A DNA stretch of 64,000 bases, taken from Saccharopolyspora erythraea NRRL 2338 (GTDB lineage: Bacteria; Actinomycetota; Actinomycetes; Mycobacteriales; Pseudonocardiaceae). Under the pieces are notes generated by a model. It was not told the DNA's origin and did no database searches. It saw nothing but the letters and a program-made list of their open reading frames with translations. Below are positions 1 through 8,956 of this stretch, piece by piece. Made by a program: the position numbers and the translations under genes. Numbering within the stretch: the first letter of the stretch is position 1; the number at the start of each line of letters is the position of its first letter. The stretch is taken from the NCBI RefSeq assembly GCF_000062885.1, contig NC_009142.1, forward strand, positions 7,119,584-7,183,583, written 5' to 3'.

Positions 1-1
1 C

Positions 2-652
2 GACTACAACCCGGATCTGGACTACAGGCCGCGCCCGCAGGACTTCCCGGGCGCCAGCGACCGGCCAGGCTGGTTCCTGAGCCCGGAGACCAGCACCGTG
101 CGCGACGTCTACCGCGGGCTGCAACGCGAGTTCGGCGGGGTGGACAGCTACATCGACCTGCACCACCAGGGCGCCTGCTACACCGTGCCGGGCACCGGCC
201 GGTTCGTGACGATGAGCCTGTCCGGCAAGTTCGTGGCCGACCCCGCGGCGCCCGGCTCGCCCTACGCCGCCTACGCCGACGGCTTCCCGCTCGACTACTC
301 CAAGCAGCTCAACGTCGCCGCCTACAACGCCCTGCAGGCGGCGGCGAACCAGAACCCGGCCTTCGGCGACATCACGCTCTACCCGCAGGACATCGACCTG
401 CCCGGCACCGGGCTCGGCACCTTCCAGCTCAACGGCAGCGGCGCCGTGCTTTTCGAGGTGCGGGGGCAGACGCAGACGCTCGGTGAGCGCCACCGGGAGA
501 TGCTGACCAGGACGGTGGAGATCGGCCTGGACGGCATCCTGGCCTCGGTGGCCGGCGGCCAGGTGCACAACCTCGACCCGGCCGCCTACGACCGGATCCC
601 GCCGACCGACCGCGACCAGACGCGGGGCACGATCACCGAGATCGAGGACTGA
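2..652 (+). CDS. M14-family zinc carboxypeptidase, 3' end (5' truncated by window edge)
   Basis: The reading frame is open from the first bases of the window, so only the C-terminal 216 residues are present. The segment YIDLHHQG has the His of the distal zinc ligand of M14 peptidases, and LFEVRGQ near residue 145 of the visible part supplies the Glu that acts as general base in this family. M14 enzymes remove C-terminal residues from peptides or act on peptidoglycan; the N-terminal HxxE zinc motif and any signal peptide lie outside the window, so substrate and location cannot be judged. A strong hairpin follows the stop codon. The GTG at 98 is internal and not a credible start because homology-like sequence continues upstream of it. 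Confidence 0.8.
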   Translation, partial: DYNPDLDYRPRPQDFPGASDRPGWFLSPETSTVRDVYRGLQREFGGVDSYIDLHHQGACYTVPGTGRFVTMSLSGKFVADPAAPGSPYAAYADGFPLDYSKQLNVAAYNALQAAANQNPAFGDITLYPQDIDLPGTGLGTFQLNGSGAVLFEVRGQTQTLGERHREMLTRTVEIGLDGILASVAGGQVHNLDPAAYDRIPPTDRDQTRGTITEIED

Positions 653-654
653 CC

Positions 655-692
655 ACCGGGCGGCCGCGACCGACGGCTCGCGGCCGCCCGGT
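655..692 (+). terminator. Intrinsic-type terminator after the carboxypeptidase gene
   Basis: Perfect 15-bp stem (655-669 with 678-692) and an 8-base loop, starting 2 bases after the TGA at 652. There is no long T run, as is usual in high-GC actinobacteria. The stem is symmetric and could act in both directions. Confidence 0.75.
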
Positions 693-885
693 TACGCCTT
701 CGGCATCGAGCACACCGTGCGCATCGGGTTCGCCGACGACACCCGGACGCTGACCACCGGGCGGCACTTGTTCGGTCGGTTCCTCGACGCCCCGGCATGA
801 CTCTCGCCCGCCGGGGTGTCCGGCCTCCGCAGCGCCCTGGGGCTGGACCGCCCTGCCTTTCCGGCAGAGATCCGCCGGGCAGGCC

Positions 886-1758
886 CTAGTCGGTCAGCTC
901 GTCGAGCATGCGCTGCGCGTCGGCCAGCTCCTGCTGGAGCTGTTCGACGCGGGCGCGCTGCTGTTCGCGCGCGGCGTCGATCAGCGGCTCGACCGCGTCG
1001 GCGACGTCGTCGTGCAGGGCCTTCGCCGCCTGCGCCACGGCGGAGGCAGGCACCGCCATCGGCCGCAGCACCCGCTTCTTGCCGGTGCTGACCTCGACGC
1101 TCCACTGCCCCGCCTGGTCGGCCGTCAGCGTCACGGTGGCCTCGGTGGGCTGGCGCTGCTTGCGCCGCGCACCGGCGCTCGACGACTTCGCGGCGGTGGC
1201 GGACGAACTCGTCCGCGCCGCATCGGCGGCGTCGGAAGCGCGCGAAGCGCCGGAGCCCGCGGTGCCCTGACCCGCCGACGACCGCCCGGACGTCGCGCCG
1301 CCCGACGGCGATGACGCCGCCGGCTTGCTCGACGCGGCGCCGGCCGAGCCCGAACCCGACGCCGAGCCGGAAGCCTTCGCCGGAGCCGGAGCGGAACCCG
1401 AACCCTTCGCCGAGCCGGAACCCGACGCCGTACCGGCGCCGGAAGCCGAACCCGCACCTGAACCCGAGCCGCTGCGCGACCGGCCGCGCGACCCGGCCGA
1501 GTCGTCCGATCGCTTGCGCGGTGGCTTGACCATCGTCACCTCACCGACGGAGAAGGACAGCACGTCCTTCGATCCTGCCGGACGGACCTGGATGAAGTCG
1601 CCTTCGGCAGGCTCGTCGAGTGCCATGACCTTGCCGGAGCGTCCCTCCTGGACGCCCACCGCCGCCGGGGTGAACCACACCGTGGGGGTCTCGCCCGCGG
1701 CGAGCTGCTCCCGCAGACCGCGGACCTCGTCGGACGACAGCGCACGGGCCTGAGACAT
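886..1758 (-). CDS. Conserved actinobacterial protein with Ser/Gly/Ala-rich linker (DUF6319-like)
   Basis: A 290-residue protein in three parts: a folded N-terminus (about 1-80, ending in SFSVGEVTMVKPP) that looks like a small beta-barrel or nucleic-acid-type domain, a long low-complexity linker (about 85-195) made of Ser, Gly, Ala and Pro with many GSGSG and SAKGSG units, and a C-terminal half with a basic beta-rich piece followed by a predicted coiled coil (EQQRARVEQLQQELADAQ). No signal peptide or membrane segment. It resembles DUF6319 proteins of Pseudonocardiaceae as I remember them, whose role is unknown. The ATG at 1758 has AGGGG 6 bases upstream, and a promoter lies at 1848-1877. Large antisense frames opposite the repeat are composition artefacts. 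Confidence 0.7.
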   Translation of the reverse strand: MSQARALSSDEVRGLREQLAAGETPTVWFTPAAVGVQEGRSGKVMALDEPAEGDFIQVRPAGSKDVLSFSVGEVTMVKPPRKRSDDSAGSRGRSRSGSGSGAGSASGAGTASGSGSAKGSGSAPAPAKASGSASGSGSAGAASSKPAASSPSGGATSGRSSAGQGTAGSGASRASDAADAARTSSSATAAKSSSAGARRKQRQPTEATVTLTADQAGQWSVEVSTGKKRVLRPMAVPASAVAQAAKALHDDVADAVEPLIDAAREQQRARVEQLQQELADAQRMLDELTD

Positions 1759-1847
1759 CGGTGCCCCTAGCTCAACGGGATGTCCCGGTCTTGCCCGGGT
1801 GCAGCGCGACGCGCACCGGCCGGGACGGATTCGACAGTGACATCCGC

Positions 1848-1877
1848 ACTATATCGAACGCCCGTGCGAAGCCTCAA
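1848..1877 (-). promoter_or_regulatory. Sigma70-like promoter for the Ser/Gly-rich gene
   Basis: On the minus strand TTGAGG (1877-1872), an 18-base spacer and TATAGT (1853-1848). It lies just beyond the stop codon of the flavin monooxygenase and about 90 bases before the ATG at 1758, so the two minus-strand genes are probably separate transcription units. Confidence 0.5.
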
Positions 1878-3382
1878 CGGCGCCCCGCGGCCTGGATCTC
1901 GTAGTCCGCCGGATCGGCCTTCCTCGTGCGCAGCCAGTACTTCCAGGTCGGACCCGGCCAGATGGTGCGGTTGACGCCGTTGGCGTCGAGGTACCAGCTC
2001 CGGCAGCCGCCCTCGGACCAGACCGCGCCCGAGAGCTTCGACTGGATCTCGCGGTTGAACTCGTCCTGGACGGACTGGCGGACGTCGATGTGGCCGATGT
2101 CGCCACGGCAGATCGGCCGCAGGCAGCTCAGCACGTAGTTGATCTGCGACTCGATCATGAACACGACCGAGTTGTGCCCGAGTCCGGTGTTGGGGCCGAG
2201 CAGGAAGAACAGGTTCGGGAAACCGGAGACGGTGACGCCGAGGTGGGCCTCCATCCCGTCCTTCCACGCGTCCTGGAGCTTGCGACCCTCCCGGCCGACG
2301 ATTTCGAGGTGGTCGAACGCGTCGGTGACGTGGAAGCCGGTGCCGTAGATGATGGCGTCCACCGAGTGCTCCTCACCGTCGCCGGTGACCACCGAACGCT
2401 TGCGGACCTCCTTGATCCCGCTGGTCCGCACGTCCACGTTGGACCGGTTGAGCGCCGGGTAGTAGTCGCTGGAGAGCAGGATCCGCTTGCAGCCGATGGA
2501 GTAGTCCGGGGTGACGGCCTCGCGCAGCTCCGGGTCCTTGATGGTCCGGCGGATGTAGCGCTTGGACAGCATCTCCGAGATCCGCCCGAACCGTGGGCTG
2601 AAGACCACCAGCGACCGCGCCTCCAGCAGCCAGTAGACCGCCGCGCGCGCGATGCGCTGCGCCGGCGGCAACCGCCGGAACCACTTGCGCACGCCTTCGG
2701 AGATGGGCCGGTCGGGCTTGGGCTGGATCCACGGTGGCGTGCGCTGGAACAGGTGGAGTTGCGCGACCTCCTCGGCGATCTGCGGCACGAACTGGATGGC
2801 GCTGGCGCCGGTGCCGACCACCGCGACCCGCTTGCCCTCCAGGTCGAAGTCGTGGTTCCACTCCGCGGAGTGGAACACCTCGCCCTCGAACCCCTCCACG
2901 CCGGGCAGGTCCGGATAGCTCGGGAGGTGCAGGGCGCCGACGCCGGAGACCAGCGCCCGCCCCACGTACTCGGTGCCGCCCTTGGTCGAGACCCGCCAGG
3001 TCTGGGTCGTCTCGTCGTACTCGGCACCGGTGAACTCGACGCCGTGGTGGATGTGCTCGCGCACGCCGTACTTGTCGGCGCAGTGCTGGAGGTAGTCGGA
3101 GATCTCCTGCTGCCCGGCGAAGAACCGGGACCAGTCGGGGTTCTGCTCGAAGGAGAACGAGTACATCAGCGACGGCACGTCGCAGGCGCACCCCGGGTAG
3201 GTGTTGTCGCGCCACGTCCCGCCGAGGTCGTCGGACTTCTCCAGCACGACGAAGTCGTGGATGCCCGCCTGCTTGAGCTTGATCGCCGTGCCGAGCCCGG
3301 AGAACCCGGTACCGACGATCACGACGGAGGTGTCGTGCACCGGGTTCGAAGTGCTCTGGGGCTTGGACCTGCGCCTCGCCAT
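1874..3382 (-). CDS. Flavin-dependent monooxygenase, Baeyer-Villiger type
   Basis: A 502-residue cytosolic FAD/NADPH enzyme. GTGFSGLG (residues 25-32) is the FAD-binding Rossmann motif and VVGTGASA (about 188-195) the NADPH-binding one. Between them FEGEVFHSAEWN (165-176) fits the Baeyer-Villiger fingerprint FxGxxxHxxxW, with Asn in place of the usual Pro/Asp after the Trp. Such enzymes insert oxygen next to a ketone or oxidise N/S atoms; the substrate cannot be read from sequence. The length is typical (about 490-540). It is transcribed divergently from a TetR regulator across an 85-base gap that holds a palindrome, so that regulator probably controls it. A very basic N-terminus (MARRRSK) precedes the first beta strand. 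Confidence 0.9.
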   Translation of the reverse strand: MARRRSKPQSTSNPVHDTSVVIVGTGFSGLGTAIKLKQAGIHDFVVLEKSDDLGGTWRDNTYPGCACDVPSLMYSFSFEQNPDWSRFFAGQQEISDYLQHCADKYGVREHIHHGVEFTGAEYDETTQTWRVSTKGGTEYVGRALVSGVGALHLPSYPDLPGVEGFEGEVFHSAEWNHDFDLEGKRVAVVGTGASAIQFVPQIAEEVAQLHLFQRTPPWIQPKPDRPISEGVRKWFRRLPPAQRIARAAVYWLLEARSLVVFSPRFGRISEMLSKRYIRRTIKDPELREAVTPDYSIGCKRILLSSDYYPALNRSNVDVRTSGIKEVRKRSVVTGDGEEHSVDAIIYGTGFHVTDAFDHLEIVGREGRKLQDAWKDGMEAHLGVTVSGFPNLFFLLGPNTGLGHNSVVFMIESQINYVLSCLRPICRGDIGHIDVRQSVQDEFNREIQSKLSGAVWSEGGCRSWYLDANGVNRTIWPGPTWKYWLRTRKADPADYEIQAAGRR

Positions 3383-3416
3383 GCGGGCCTCCTCGTTCGT
3401 GCCACCGCCACGCTGC

Positions 3417-3458
3417 CTACCGACCAGTAGCCTACTACGAGTAGGTTACCTCCGGTAG
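3417..3458. promoter_or_regulatory. Nested inverted repeat, probable TetR operator
   Basis: Inner perfect repeat CCTACT-ACG-AGTAGG (3431-3445) sits inside an outer one, CTACCG (3417-3422) and CGGTAG (3453-3458); the two share a centre within half a base. The site lies between the divergent monooxygenase and TetR genes and overlaps the region upstream of a possible -10 box (TAGGGT, 3456-3461). TetR proteins bind such palindromes as dimers, and a nested form could hold two dimers. Confidence 0.65.
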
Positions 3459-3467
3459 GGTGGATTC

Positions 3468-4097
3468 GTGGAGACGCAGCAGGCAGTCGGTTCATCCGCG
3501 CGCCCGGCCGGGCGCAAGCGCCTTCCCCGGGCCGAGCGCGAGCGGCAGATCCTCGCCGTGGCCGAGGAGGTGTTCGCCCGCGACGGCTACCAGGACACGT
3601 CGATGGACGACATCGCCCAGCGCGTCGGGTTGAGCAAGCCGATGCTCTACGAGTACTTCGGCTCGAAGGAGGGCCTGCTGCTGGCGTGCCTGGAGAAGGC
3701 GAAGCGCGAGCTGCTGGAGTCGACCATGCGGGCCGCCGAGAAGGCCGTCGGCCCCGAGCAGCTGCTGCACGACTGCCTGCTGTCCTTCTTCCGGTTCGGC
3801 GAGGAGCACGCCCAGGCGTGGGCGTTGCTGCGCAACGAGTCCGCGGTCCCCAGCTCCTCGGTGCACACCGAGCTGGAGTCGATCCGCCTCCAGCAGACCG
3901 AGCTGACCGCGAGCCTGATGCGGGTCGCCCGGCCCGACCTGGAGCCGTTGCAGCTCGAGGCCTTCGCCGAGGCGATCATCGGCGCCTGCGAACGGCTGGC
4001 GCTGTGGCGGGAGCGCCGCCCCGAGATCACCCCGCAAGACGCCACGCGGCACCTGATGACGCTGCTGCTGCCGAGCCTGAGTCCGCCCGCGCCGTAG
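3468..4097 (+). CDS. TetR/AcrR-family transcriptional regulator
   Basis: A 209-residue regulator. The N-terminal helix-turn-helix lies at about 30-75, with the typical segment DDIAQRVGLSKPMLYEYF followed by GSKEGLL. The C-terminal all-helical half would bind a ligand. The GTG start at 3468 lies 6 bases after a TANNNT box (TAGGGT, 3456-3461) and has no clear ribosome site, so the mRNA may be leaderless. Divergent orientation to the flavin monooxygenase and the palindrome between them suggest that it represses both itself and that gene, perhaps until a ketone or related substrate appears; the ligand is unknown. Confidence 0.9.
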   Translation: METQQAVGSSARPAGRKRLPRAERERQILAVAEEVFARDGYQDTSMDDIAQRVGLSKPMLYEYFGSKEGLLLACLEKAKRELLESTMRAAEKAVGPEQLLHDCLLSFFRFGEEHAQAWALLRNESAVPSSSVHTELESIRLQQTELTASLMRVARPDLEPLQLEAFAEAIIGACERLALWRERRPEITPQDATRHLMTLLLPSLSPPAP

Positions 4098-4230
4098 ATC
4101 ACCCCTTCGAGCGATATGGGGAAGCCGAGGTCAAGGGCCTCCACGCGGCTTCCGATAGCGGGCGTGTCGGTCGCGCACTGCCCCGGTGCCCCCGGCACGT
4201 CCCCCGAACGCTCGAGCAGGGAGAAGTCCT

Positions 4231-5127
4231 TTGCCCCCTTGGAGCTCGCGGTCCCCCTGGGGCACGCGCACGTTGCAGGCGGCTGTCGTCGCCGCCGGTG
4301 TCACGGCTGTCGGCGGCGGTGCCGTCGCCATCGCCGACGGCGGCCAGGCGACGCCGCCGTCCGGCCCCGAGCTGACGCGGATCCCCGAACAGGTCGAGCT
4401 CGCCGCCCCGATCGACGGCTGCAAGCCGCAGGACGTCTCGGCGAAGACGTGCGTCGACGCCGTCGGCCGCGTGGTGGCCCCGACGCTGGTCCACCAGGCG
4501 GGCGCCGATCTCGGTCAGTCCCGCTCCGAACTCGGCTCCGCCCTGCGCGTCGAGCGTCCGCTGGTCAGCTTCGGCAAGGCCCAGCGCGCGCTCGACGCCG
4601 TGCAGAACACGAGCCACCGCGCCCAGGAACTGGGCCGGACCCGTCCGACCACGCAGGTCGGGTTGTGGCCGGACAACATCGGCCCCCTGCACAAGCAGAC
4701 CGCGGACGGCGTCCTGTTCGACGCCGAACTGGCACCCCGCCCGCCGGACCACGAGGGCGTGTCAGCCCTCGACACCGTCAGCCGGCTCGACGCCGCGCAC
4801 GGGTACGGCATGCGCCCGGCGACCGTCCCGGTCGGCACCGTGATGCCGCTGGCCAGGCAGGCACCGGGGGTCGACCCGCTGCTGACCGAGGTGAACACCC
4901 GCGGCAACGCCCTGGCGAAGACCTACCAGCGCATCGCGCCTGCGCCGCAACCACCCGCGCCCGCGGTGCCTCCGTCCGCGGCGCCCGCGTCAGAGCGGCA
5001 GACCCCCGCGCTGCCCTCGCTCGACAGCACGCTGGAGGACGCGGTGGTGGGCTCGGCGCACAACGTCGCCACCGGACTCCCGCAGAGCCCGTCCCAGGTC
5101 ACCGGCCTGGCCTCCGCAGCGCAGTAG
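4231..5127 (+). CDS. Secreted protein of unknown function, TTG start
   Basis: I place the start at TTG 4231, because AGGGAG (4218-4223) lies about 7 bases upstream and because the product then begins with a normal secretion signal: short basic N-region (SSRSPWGTR), hydrophobic core (LQAAVVAAGVTAVGGGAVA) and a small-residue cleavage region near ADGG. The in-frame GTG at 4186 would add 15 Pro/Arg-rich residues and has no ribosome site. The mature part, about 265 residues, has two Cys (in DGCKPQ and KTCVDA) that may form a disulfide, a middle section of helical character and a Pro/Ala-rich C-terminus. I do not recognise the family. The gene stands alone between a TetR gene and a bidirectional terminator. 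Confidence 0.65.
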   Translation: MPPWSSRSPWGTRTLQAAVVAAGVTAVGGGAVAIADGGQATPPSGPELTRIPEQVELAAPIDGCKPQDVSAKTCVDAVGRVVAPTLVHQAGADLGQSRSELGSALRVERPLVSFGKAQRALDAVQNTSHRAQELGRTRPTTQVGLWPDNIGPLHKQTADGVLFDAELAPRPPDHEGVSALDTVSRLDAAHGYGMRPATVPVGTVMPLARQAPGVDPLLTEVNTRGNALAKTYQRIAPAPQPPAPAVPPSAAPASERQTPALPSLDSTLEDAVVGSAHNVATGLPQSPSQVTGLASAAQ

Positions 5128-5151
5128 CGCGGGGAGTTCAACGGAAGAACG

Positions 5152-5181
5152 AAGGGCGCCGGACCGAGGTCCGGCGCCCTT
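5152..5181. terminator. Bidirectional terminator between convergent genes
   Basis: Perfect 14-bp arms (5152-5165 and 5168-5181) that begin with AAGGG and end in CCCTT, located between the plus-strand secreted protein (ends 5127) and the minus-strand fadB-like gene (ends 5244). The A and T tracts at both ends suit termination in either direction. Confidence 0.8.
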
Positions 5182-5243
5182 CAGCCGTTCGGCGGTGGCG
5201 GTGCGGCTCCACCACGAGGCCGCTCCGGCACCGGCCGACCGCG

Positions 5244-7457
5244 TCAGGCGGCCGCGGCGGCGGCCACGATGGCGGCGTCGGGCTCGCCCAGCTCGAACGG
5301 CTCACCGGCCTCCGCGCGACGCACCAGCGACGCCGGCGGCTCGAAGCGCTCGCCGTAGCGGGCCGCCAGCTCCCGCGACCGCGCGACGAAACCGGCCAGA
5401 CCGCCCGGGTAGCCGTTCATGTACTGCACGACGCCGCCGGTCCAGGCCGGGAAACCGATGCCCATGATCGAACCGATGTTGGCGTCGGGCACCGACAGCA
5501 GCACGCCCTCGTCGAGGCAGCGCACCGTCTCCAGCGCCTCGATGAACAGCATCCGCTCGCGGAGGTCGACGAGGTCCACATCGGACGGATCGGCGCCGGT
5601 GCCGAAGTGCTCGAGCAGACCAGGCCACAGCCGGGTGCGCTTTCCGTCGGCGTACTCGTAGAAACCGGCTCCGCCGGAGCGGCCCTTGCGGTCGAACTCC
5701 TCGACCATCCGGTCCAGCACCGCGTCGGCGGGGTGCGGGGCCCAGGTGCCGCCCTGCGCCTCGACGGCGCGCCTGGTCTCCTCCCTGATCCTGCGCGGCA
5801 GGGTCAGGGTCAGCTCGTCGAAGAGCTGGAGCACCGGAGCCGGGAAGCCGGCCTGCGCCGAAGCCTGCTCGATCGAGGCCGGGTGCACGCCCTCGGCGAG
5901 CATCGCCACGCCCTCGTTGAGGAACGTGCCGATGACGCGGCTGGTGAAGAAACCGCGGCTGTCGTTGACCACGATCGGCGTCTTGCTGATCTGGCGCACG
6001 ACGTCGAAGGCGCGCGCCAGCGCGCGGTCGCTGGTCCGCTCCCCGCGGATGATCTCCACCAGCGGCATCTTGTCGACCGGCGAGAAGAAGTGCAGCCCGA
6101 TGAAGTCCTCGCGGCGGCGGACGCCCTCGGCCAGCGTGGTGATCGGCAGCGTGGAGGTGTTGGAGCAGATCAGCGCGTCCGGGTCGATGACGTCCTCGAT
6201 CTCGGCGTAGACCTGGTGCTTGAGCTTGGTGTCCTCGAAGACCGCCTCGATCACCAGGTCGGCGCCCGCCAGGTCCGCGGCCTTGTCGGTTGCGGTGATC
6301 CGCGCCAGGACCTCGTCGCGCTTGGCCTCGGTGGAACGCCCCTTGGCGATGGCCTTGTCCAGCACCGTCTTCGAGTACGCCTTGCCCTTCTCGGCGGCCT
6401 CGACGGAGACGTCCTTGATGACGACCTGCATCCCGGCCTTGGCGCAGACGTGGGCGATGCCCGCGCCCATCATGCCGCCGCCGAGCACCGCGACCTTCTT
6501 CGCCTGCCACTGCTCGACGCCGTCCGGGCGGCTGCCGCCGGAGTTGACGTGCTGGAGGTCGAAGAAGAACGCCTTGCTCATGTTCTTGGCGGTCTGGCCG
6601 CAGACCAGCTCGACGAAGTAGCGGCCCTCGATCTCGAACGCGGTGTCCACGTCGACCTGGGCGCCCTCGACCGCCGCGCAGAGGATGTTGCGCGGCGCCG
6701 GGTACGGCGCGCCCTTGAGCTGCTTGCGCAGGTTGGCCGGGAACGCGGGCAGGTTCGCCGCGAAGCTCGGCGTCGACGGCGTCCCGCCGGGGATCTTGTA
6801 GCCCTTGCGGTCCCAGGGCTGGTCCGCCTGCGGGTTGGCCTTGATCCAGTCCTTGGCCGCGGTCAGCAGTTCCTCGGGGGTGTCGACCAGCTCGTCGACC
6901 AGGCCGAGCTCCTTGGCCCGCTCCGGGCGCAGCCGCTGGCCCTGGGTCAGCACGTGCACCAGCGCGTCGGCGATGCCGATCAGCCGGACCGTGCGGACCA
7001 CGCCGCCCGCGCCGGGCAGCAGGCCGAGGGTGACCTCGGGGAATCCGAAGCGCGACTTGGCGTCGTTGAGCGCGACGCGGTGGTGGCAGCCCAGGGCGAT
7101 CTCCAGGCCGCCGCCGAGCGCGGTGCCGTTGAGGGCGGCCACGACCGGGACGCCGAGCGTCTCCAGCCTGCGCAGCTGCTGCTTGACGGCCCGGCTGGTC
7201 TCGGTGATCTGCTGGACGTTCTCGGGCCGCGCGCGGATCAGGTCGCGCAGGTCGCCGCCGGCGAAGAAGGTGCTCTTGGCCGAGGTGAGCACGACCCCGG
7301 TGATGCGCTCGCGCTCGTCCTCCAGCCGCTGGAGGGTCTCCTCCATCGAGCGCACGTAGCGCTCGTTCATCGTGTTGGCCTGCTGCTGCGGGTCGTCCAG
7401 GGTCAGCACGACGACGCCGTCTTCCTCGGTCCAGCGGATGGTGCTCTGCTCGCTCAT
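5244..7457 (-). CDS. fadB: Fatty-acid oxidation multifunctional protein: enoyl-CoA hydratase / 3-hydroxyacyl-CoA dehydrogenase
   Basis: A 737-residue protein, the usual length for the actinobacterial FadB type. Crotonase domain (about 5-190): [19 protein letters not shown] forms the oxyanion-hole region and [14 protein letters not shown] the segment with catalytic Glu. NAD-binding domain from about 320: [16 protein letters not shown], then SNTSTLPIT and [14 protein letters not shown] with the catalytic His. Two C-terminal helical domains follow ([15 protein letters not shown]). It hydrates trans-2-enoyl-CoA and oxidises the L-3-hydroxyacyl-CoA to 3-ketoacyl-CoA. It lies 7 bases downstream of the thiolase gene in one operon, which supplies the next step. 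Start ATG 7457. Confidence 0.95.
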   Translation of the reverse strand: MSEQSTIRWTEEDGVVVLTLDDPQQQANTMNERYVRSMEETLQRLEDERERITGVVLTSAKSTFFAGGDLRDLIRARPENVQQITETSRAVKQQLRRLETLGVPVVAALNGTALGGGLEIALGCHHRVALNDAKSRFGFPEVTLGLLPGAGGVVRTVRLIGIADALVHVLTQGQRLRPERAKELGLVDELVDTPEELLTAAKDWIKANPQADQPWDRKGYKIPGGTPSTPSFAANLPAFPANLRKQLKGAPYPAPRNILCAAVEGAQVDVDTAFEIEGRYFVELVCGQTAKNMSKAFFFDLQHVNSGGSRPDGVEQWQAKKVAVLGGGMMGAGIAHVCAKAGMQVVIKDVSVEAAEKGKAYSKTVLDKAIAKGRSTEAKRDEVLARITATDKAADLAGADLVIEAVFEDTKLKHQVYAEIEDVIDPDALICSNTSTLPITTLAEGVRRREDFIGLHFFSPVDKMPLVEIIRGERTSDRALARAFDVVRQISKTPIVVNDSRGFFTSRVIGTFLNEGVAMLAEGVHPASIEQASAQAGFPAPVLQLFDELTLTLPRRIREETRRAVEAQGGTWAPHPADAVLDRMVEEFDRKGRSGGAGFYEYADGKRTRLWPGLLEHFGTGADPSDVDLVDLRERMLFIEALETVRCLDEGVLLSVPDANIGSIMGIGFPAWTGGVVQYMNGYPGGLAGFVARSRELAARYGERFEPPASLVRRAEAGEPFELGEPDAAIVAAAAAA

Positions 7458-7464
7458 GTCTGCC

Positions 7465-8679
7465 TCAGCCGATCCGTTCCACGATGGTCGCGATTCCCAT
7501 GCCGCCGCCGATGCACAGCGTGGCGAGCCCGAAGCGCTCGCCGCGGCGTTCCAGTTCGTCGATGAGGGTGCCCAGGATCATCGCCCCGGTGGCGCCCAGC
7601 GGGTGGCCCATCGCGATCGCGCCGCCGTTGACGTTGACCTTGTCGTGCGGCACGCCGAAGTCCTTCATGAACTTCAGCGGGACCGCGGCGAACGCCTCGT
7701 TGATCTCGACCAGGTCGATCTGGTCGATGGTCATGTCCGCCTTGGCCAGCGCCTTGCGGACCGCCGGGCCGGGGCCGGTGAGCATGATCGTCGGGTCGGC
7801 TCCGCTGAGCGCGGCGGCGACGATGCGGGCGCGCGGCCGCAGCCCGGTGCGCTCGCCGAGGGCCTCGCTGCCGATCAGCGCGAGCGCGGCGCCGTCGACG
7901 ATGCCCGACGAGTTGCCGGCGGTGTGCACGTGGTCGATGCGCTCGACCCAGTGGTACTTCTGCTGCGCGACGGCGTCGAAACCGCCGTGCTCGCCCATCA
8001 TGGCGAAGGACGGCTGGAGCCCGCCGAGGCTCTCGGCGGTGGTCCCGGGGCGGATGTGCTCGTCGCGGTCGAGGACCGTCTGGCCGTTGCGGTCGACGAC
8101 GGGGACCACGGAGCGGCCGAAGCGGTTGTCGGCCCAGGCCTTGGCGGCGCGGGTCTGGGACTCGGCGGCGTAGGCGTCGACGGTGCCGCGGTCGAAGCCC
8201 TCCAGGGTGGCGATGAGGTCGGCGCCGATGCCCTGCGGCACGAATGACGTGTCGAGGTTGGTCTCGGGGTCCATCGCCCACGCCCCGCCGTCGGAGCCGA
8301 TCGGCACCCGCGACATCGACTCGACGCCGCCTGCGAGCACGCCGTCCTCCCAGCCGGAGCGGACCTTCTGCGCGGCGATGTTCACCGCCTCCAGGCCGGA
8401 GGCGCAGAACCGGTTGAGCTGCACGCCGCTGACCGTTTCCGGCAGCCCGGCGGCCAACGCGGCGGTCTTGGCGATGTCCCCACCCTGGTCGCCGATCGGC
8501 GAGACGACGCCGAGCACGACGTCGTCGATCAGCGCGGGGTCGAGACCGGGATGGCGCTTGCGCAGCGCGTCGATCAGCCCGGTGACCAGGCTGATCGGTT
8601 TGGTGCCGTGCAGCGACCCGGTTTTCTTGCCGCGACCGCGTGGCGTGCGGATCGCGTCGTAGACGAACGCCTCGGACAT
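7465..8679 (-). CDS. fadA: Acetyl-CoA C-acyltransferase (3-ketoacyl-CoA thiolase)
   Basis: A 404-residue thiolase. The acylated Cys is in [12 protein letters not shown] (about 90), the His in [17 protein letters not shown] (about 355) and the second Cys in [11 protein letters not shown] near the end, so the catalytic triad is complete. It cleaves 3-ketoacyl-CoA with CoA to acetyl-CoA and a shortened acyl-CoA. I use ATG 8679, where the reading [15 protein letters not shown] begins like other thiolases and GGAGG lies upstream; the open frame extends 85 residues further up but that part has no family match and crosses the operator. It is the first gene of the fadA-fadB operon, and the operator at 8722-8742 lies 43 bases before the ATG. 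Confidence 0.95.
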   Translation of the reverse strand: MSEAFVYDAIRTPRGRGKKTGSLHGTKPISLVTGLIDALRKRHPGLDPALIDDVVLGVVSPIGDQGGDIAKTAALAAGLPETVSGVQLNRFCASGLEAVNIAAQKVRSGWEDGVLAGGVESMSRVPIGSDGGAWAMDPETNLDTSFVPQGIGADLIATLEGFDRGTVDAYAAESQTRAAKAWADNRFGRSVVPVVDRNGQTVLDRDEHIRPGTTAESLGGLQPSFAMMGEHGGFDAVAQQKYHWVERIDHVHTAGNSSGIVDGAALALIGSEALGERTGLRPRARIVAAALSGADPTIMLTGPGPAVRKALAKADMTIDQIDLVEINEAFAAVPLKFMKDFGVPHDKVNVNGGAIAMGHPLGATGAMILGTLIDELERRGERFGLATLCIGGGMGIATIVERIG

Positions 8680-8721
8680 GGGCGGCGTGCCTCCTCGTTG
8701 CGGCAGGTACTCCACCCAGAG

Positions 8722-8742
8722 TGTGACACCATTACTGTCACA
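8722..8742. promoter_or_regulatory. Operator TGTNACA-N7-TGTNACA upstream of fadA
   Basis: Two half-sites, TGTGACA (8722-8728) and TGTCACA (8736-8742), spaced 14 bases centre to centre so that they lie on nearby faces of the helix. As a whole the site is an inverted repeat. The same architecture occurs at 17713-17733 between the MerR gene and the racemase/acyl-CoA dehydrogenase operon, so one regulator may serve both. Confidence 0.65.
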
Positions 8743-8896
8743 GTCAATGGAGAGGTCGCTTCGGGCGTTTCGCGGGGCGGGCGCCGGCGCCGAGAAGGCC
8801 ACCCATGACCCTGCCCAGCTCGGCGGCCGGCACCAGCGGGACGACGCGCGTTCAGGACGGTCGTTGCTCCAGTCCCGGCAAGCCCGTTCTCCGCGC

Positions 8897-8943
8897 CGCG
8901 AAAACACCTCGGCGGGTGGATGCGTCGCATCCACCCGCCGAGG
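8897..8943 (-). terminator. Strong intrinsic terminator of the glcDEF operon
   Basis: An 18-bp perfect stem (8907-8924 with 8926-8943) that on the minus strand is followed by TGTTTTCG, a run of T that is rare in this genome. It begins about 14 bases after the glcF stop at 8957. The tip can open to form a normal loop. Confidence 0.85.
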
Positions 8944-8956
8944 CCGCTCGTCGCGG

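Noticed and set aside
1325-1753. 142-residue plus-strand Glu/Pro-rich ORF
   Set aside because: It is the antisense of the Ser/Gly-rich linker, whose reverse complement reads as PEPEP-like repeats.
4116-7565. 1149-residue plus-strand open frame opposite the fadB gene
   Set aside because: It is the antisense of a clear multifunctional beta-oxidation protein; long antisense frames are expected at this GC content, and the product is Arg/Gly/Ala-rich without any motif.
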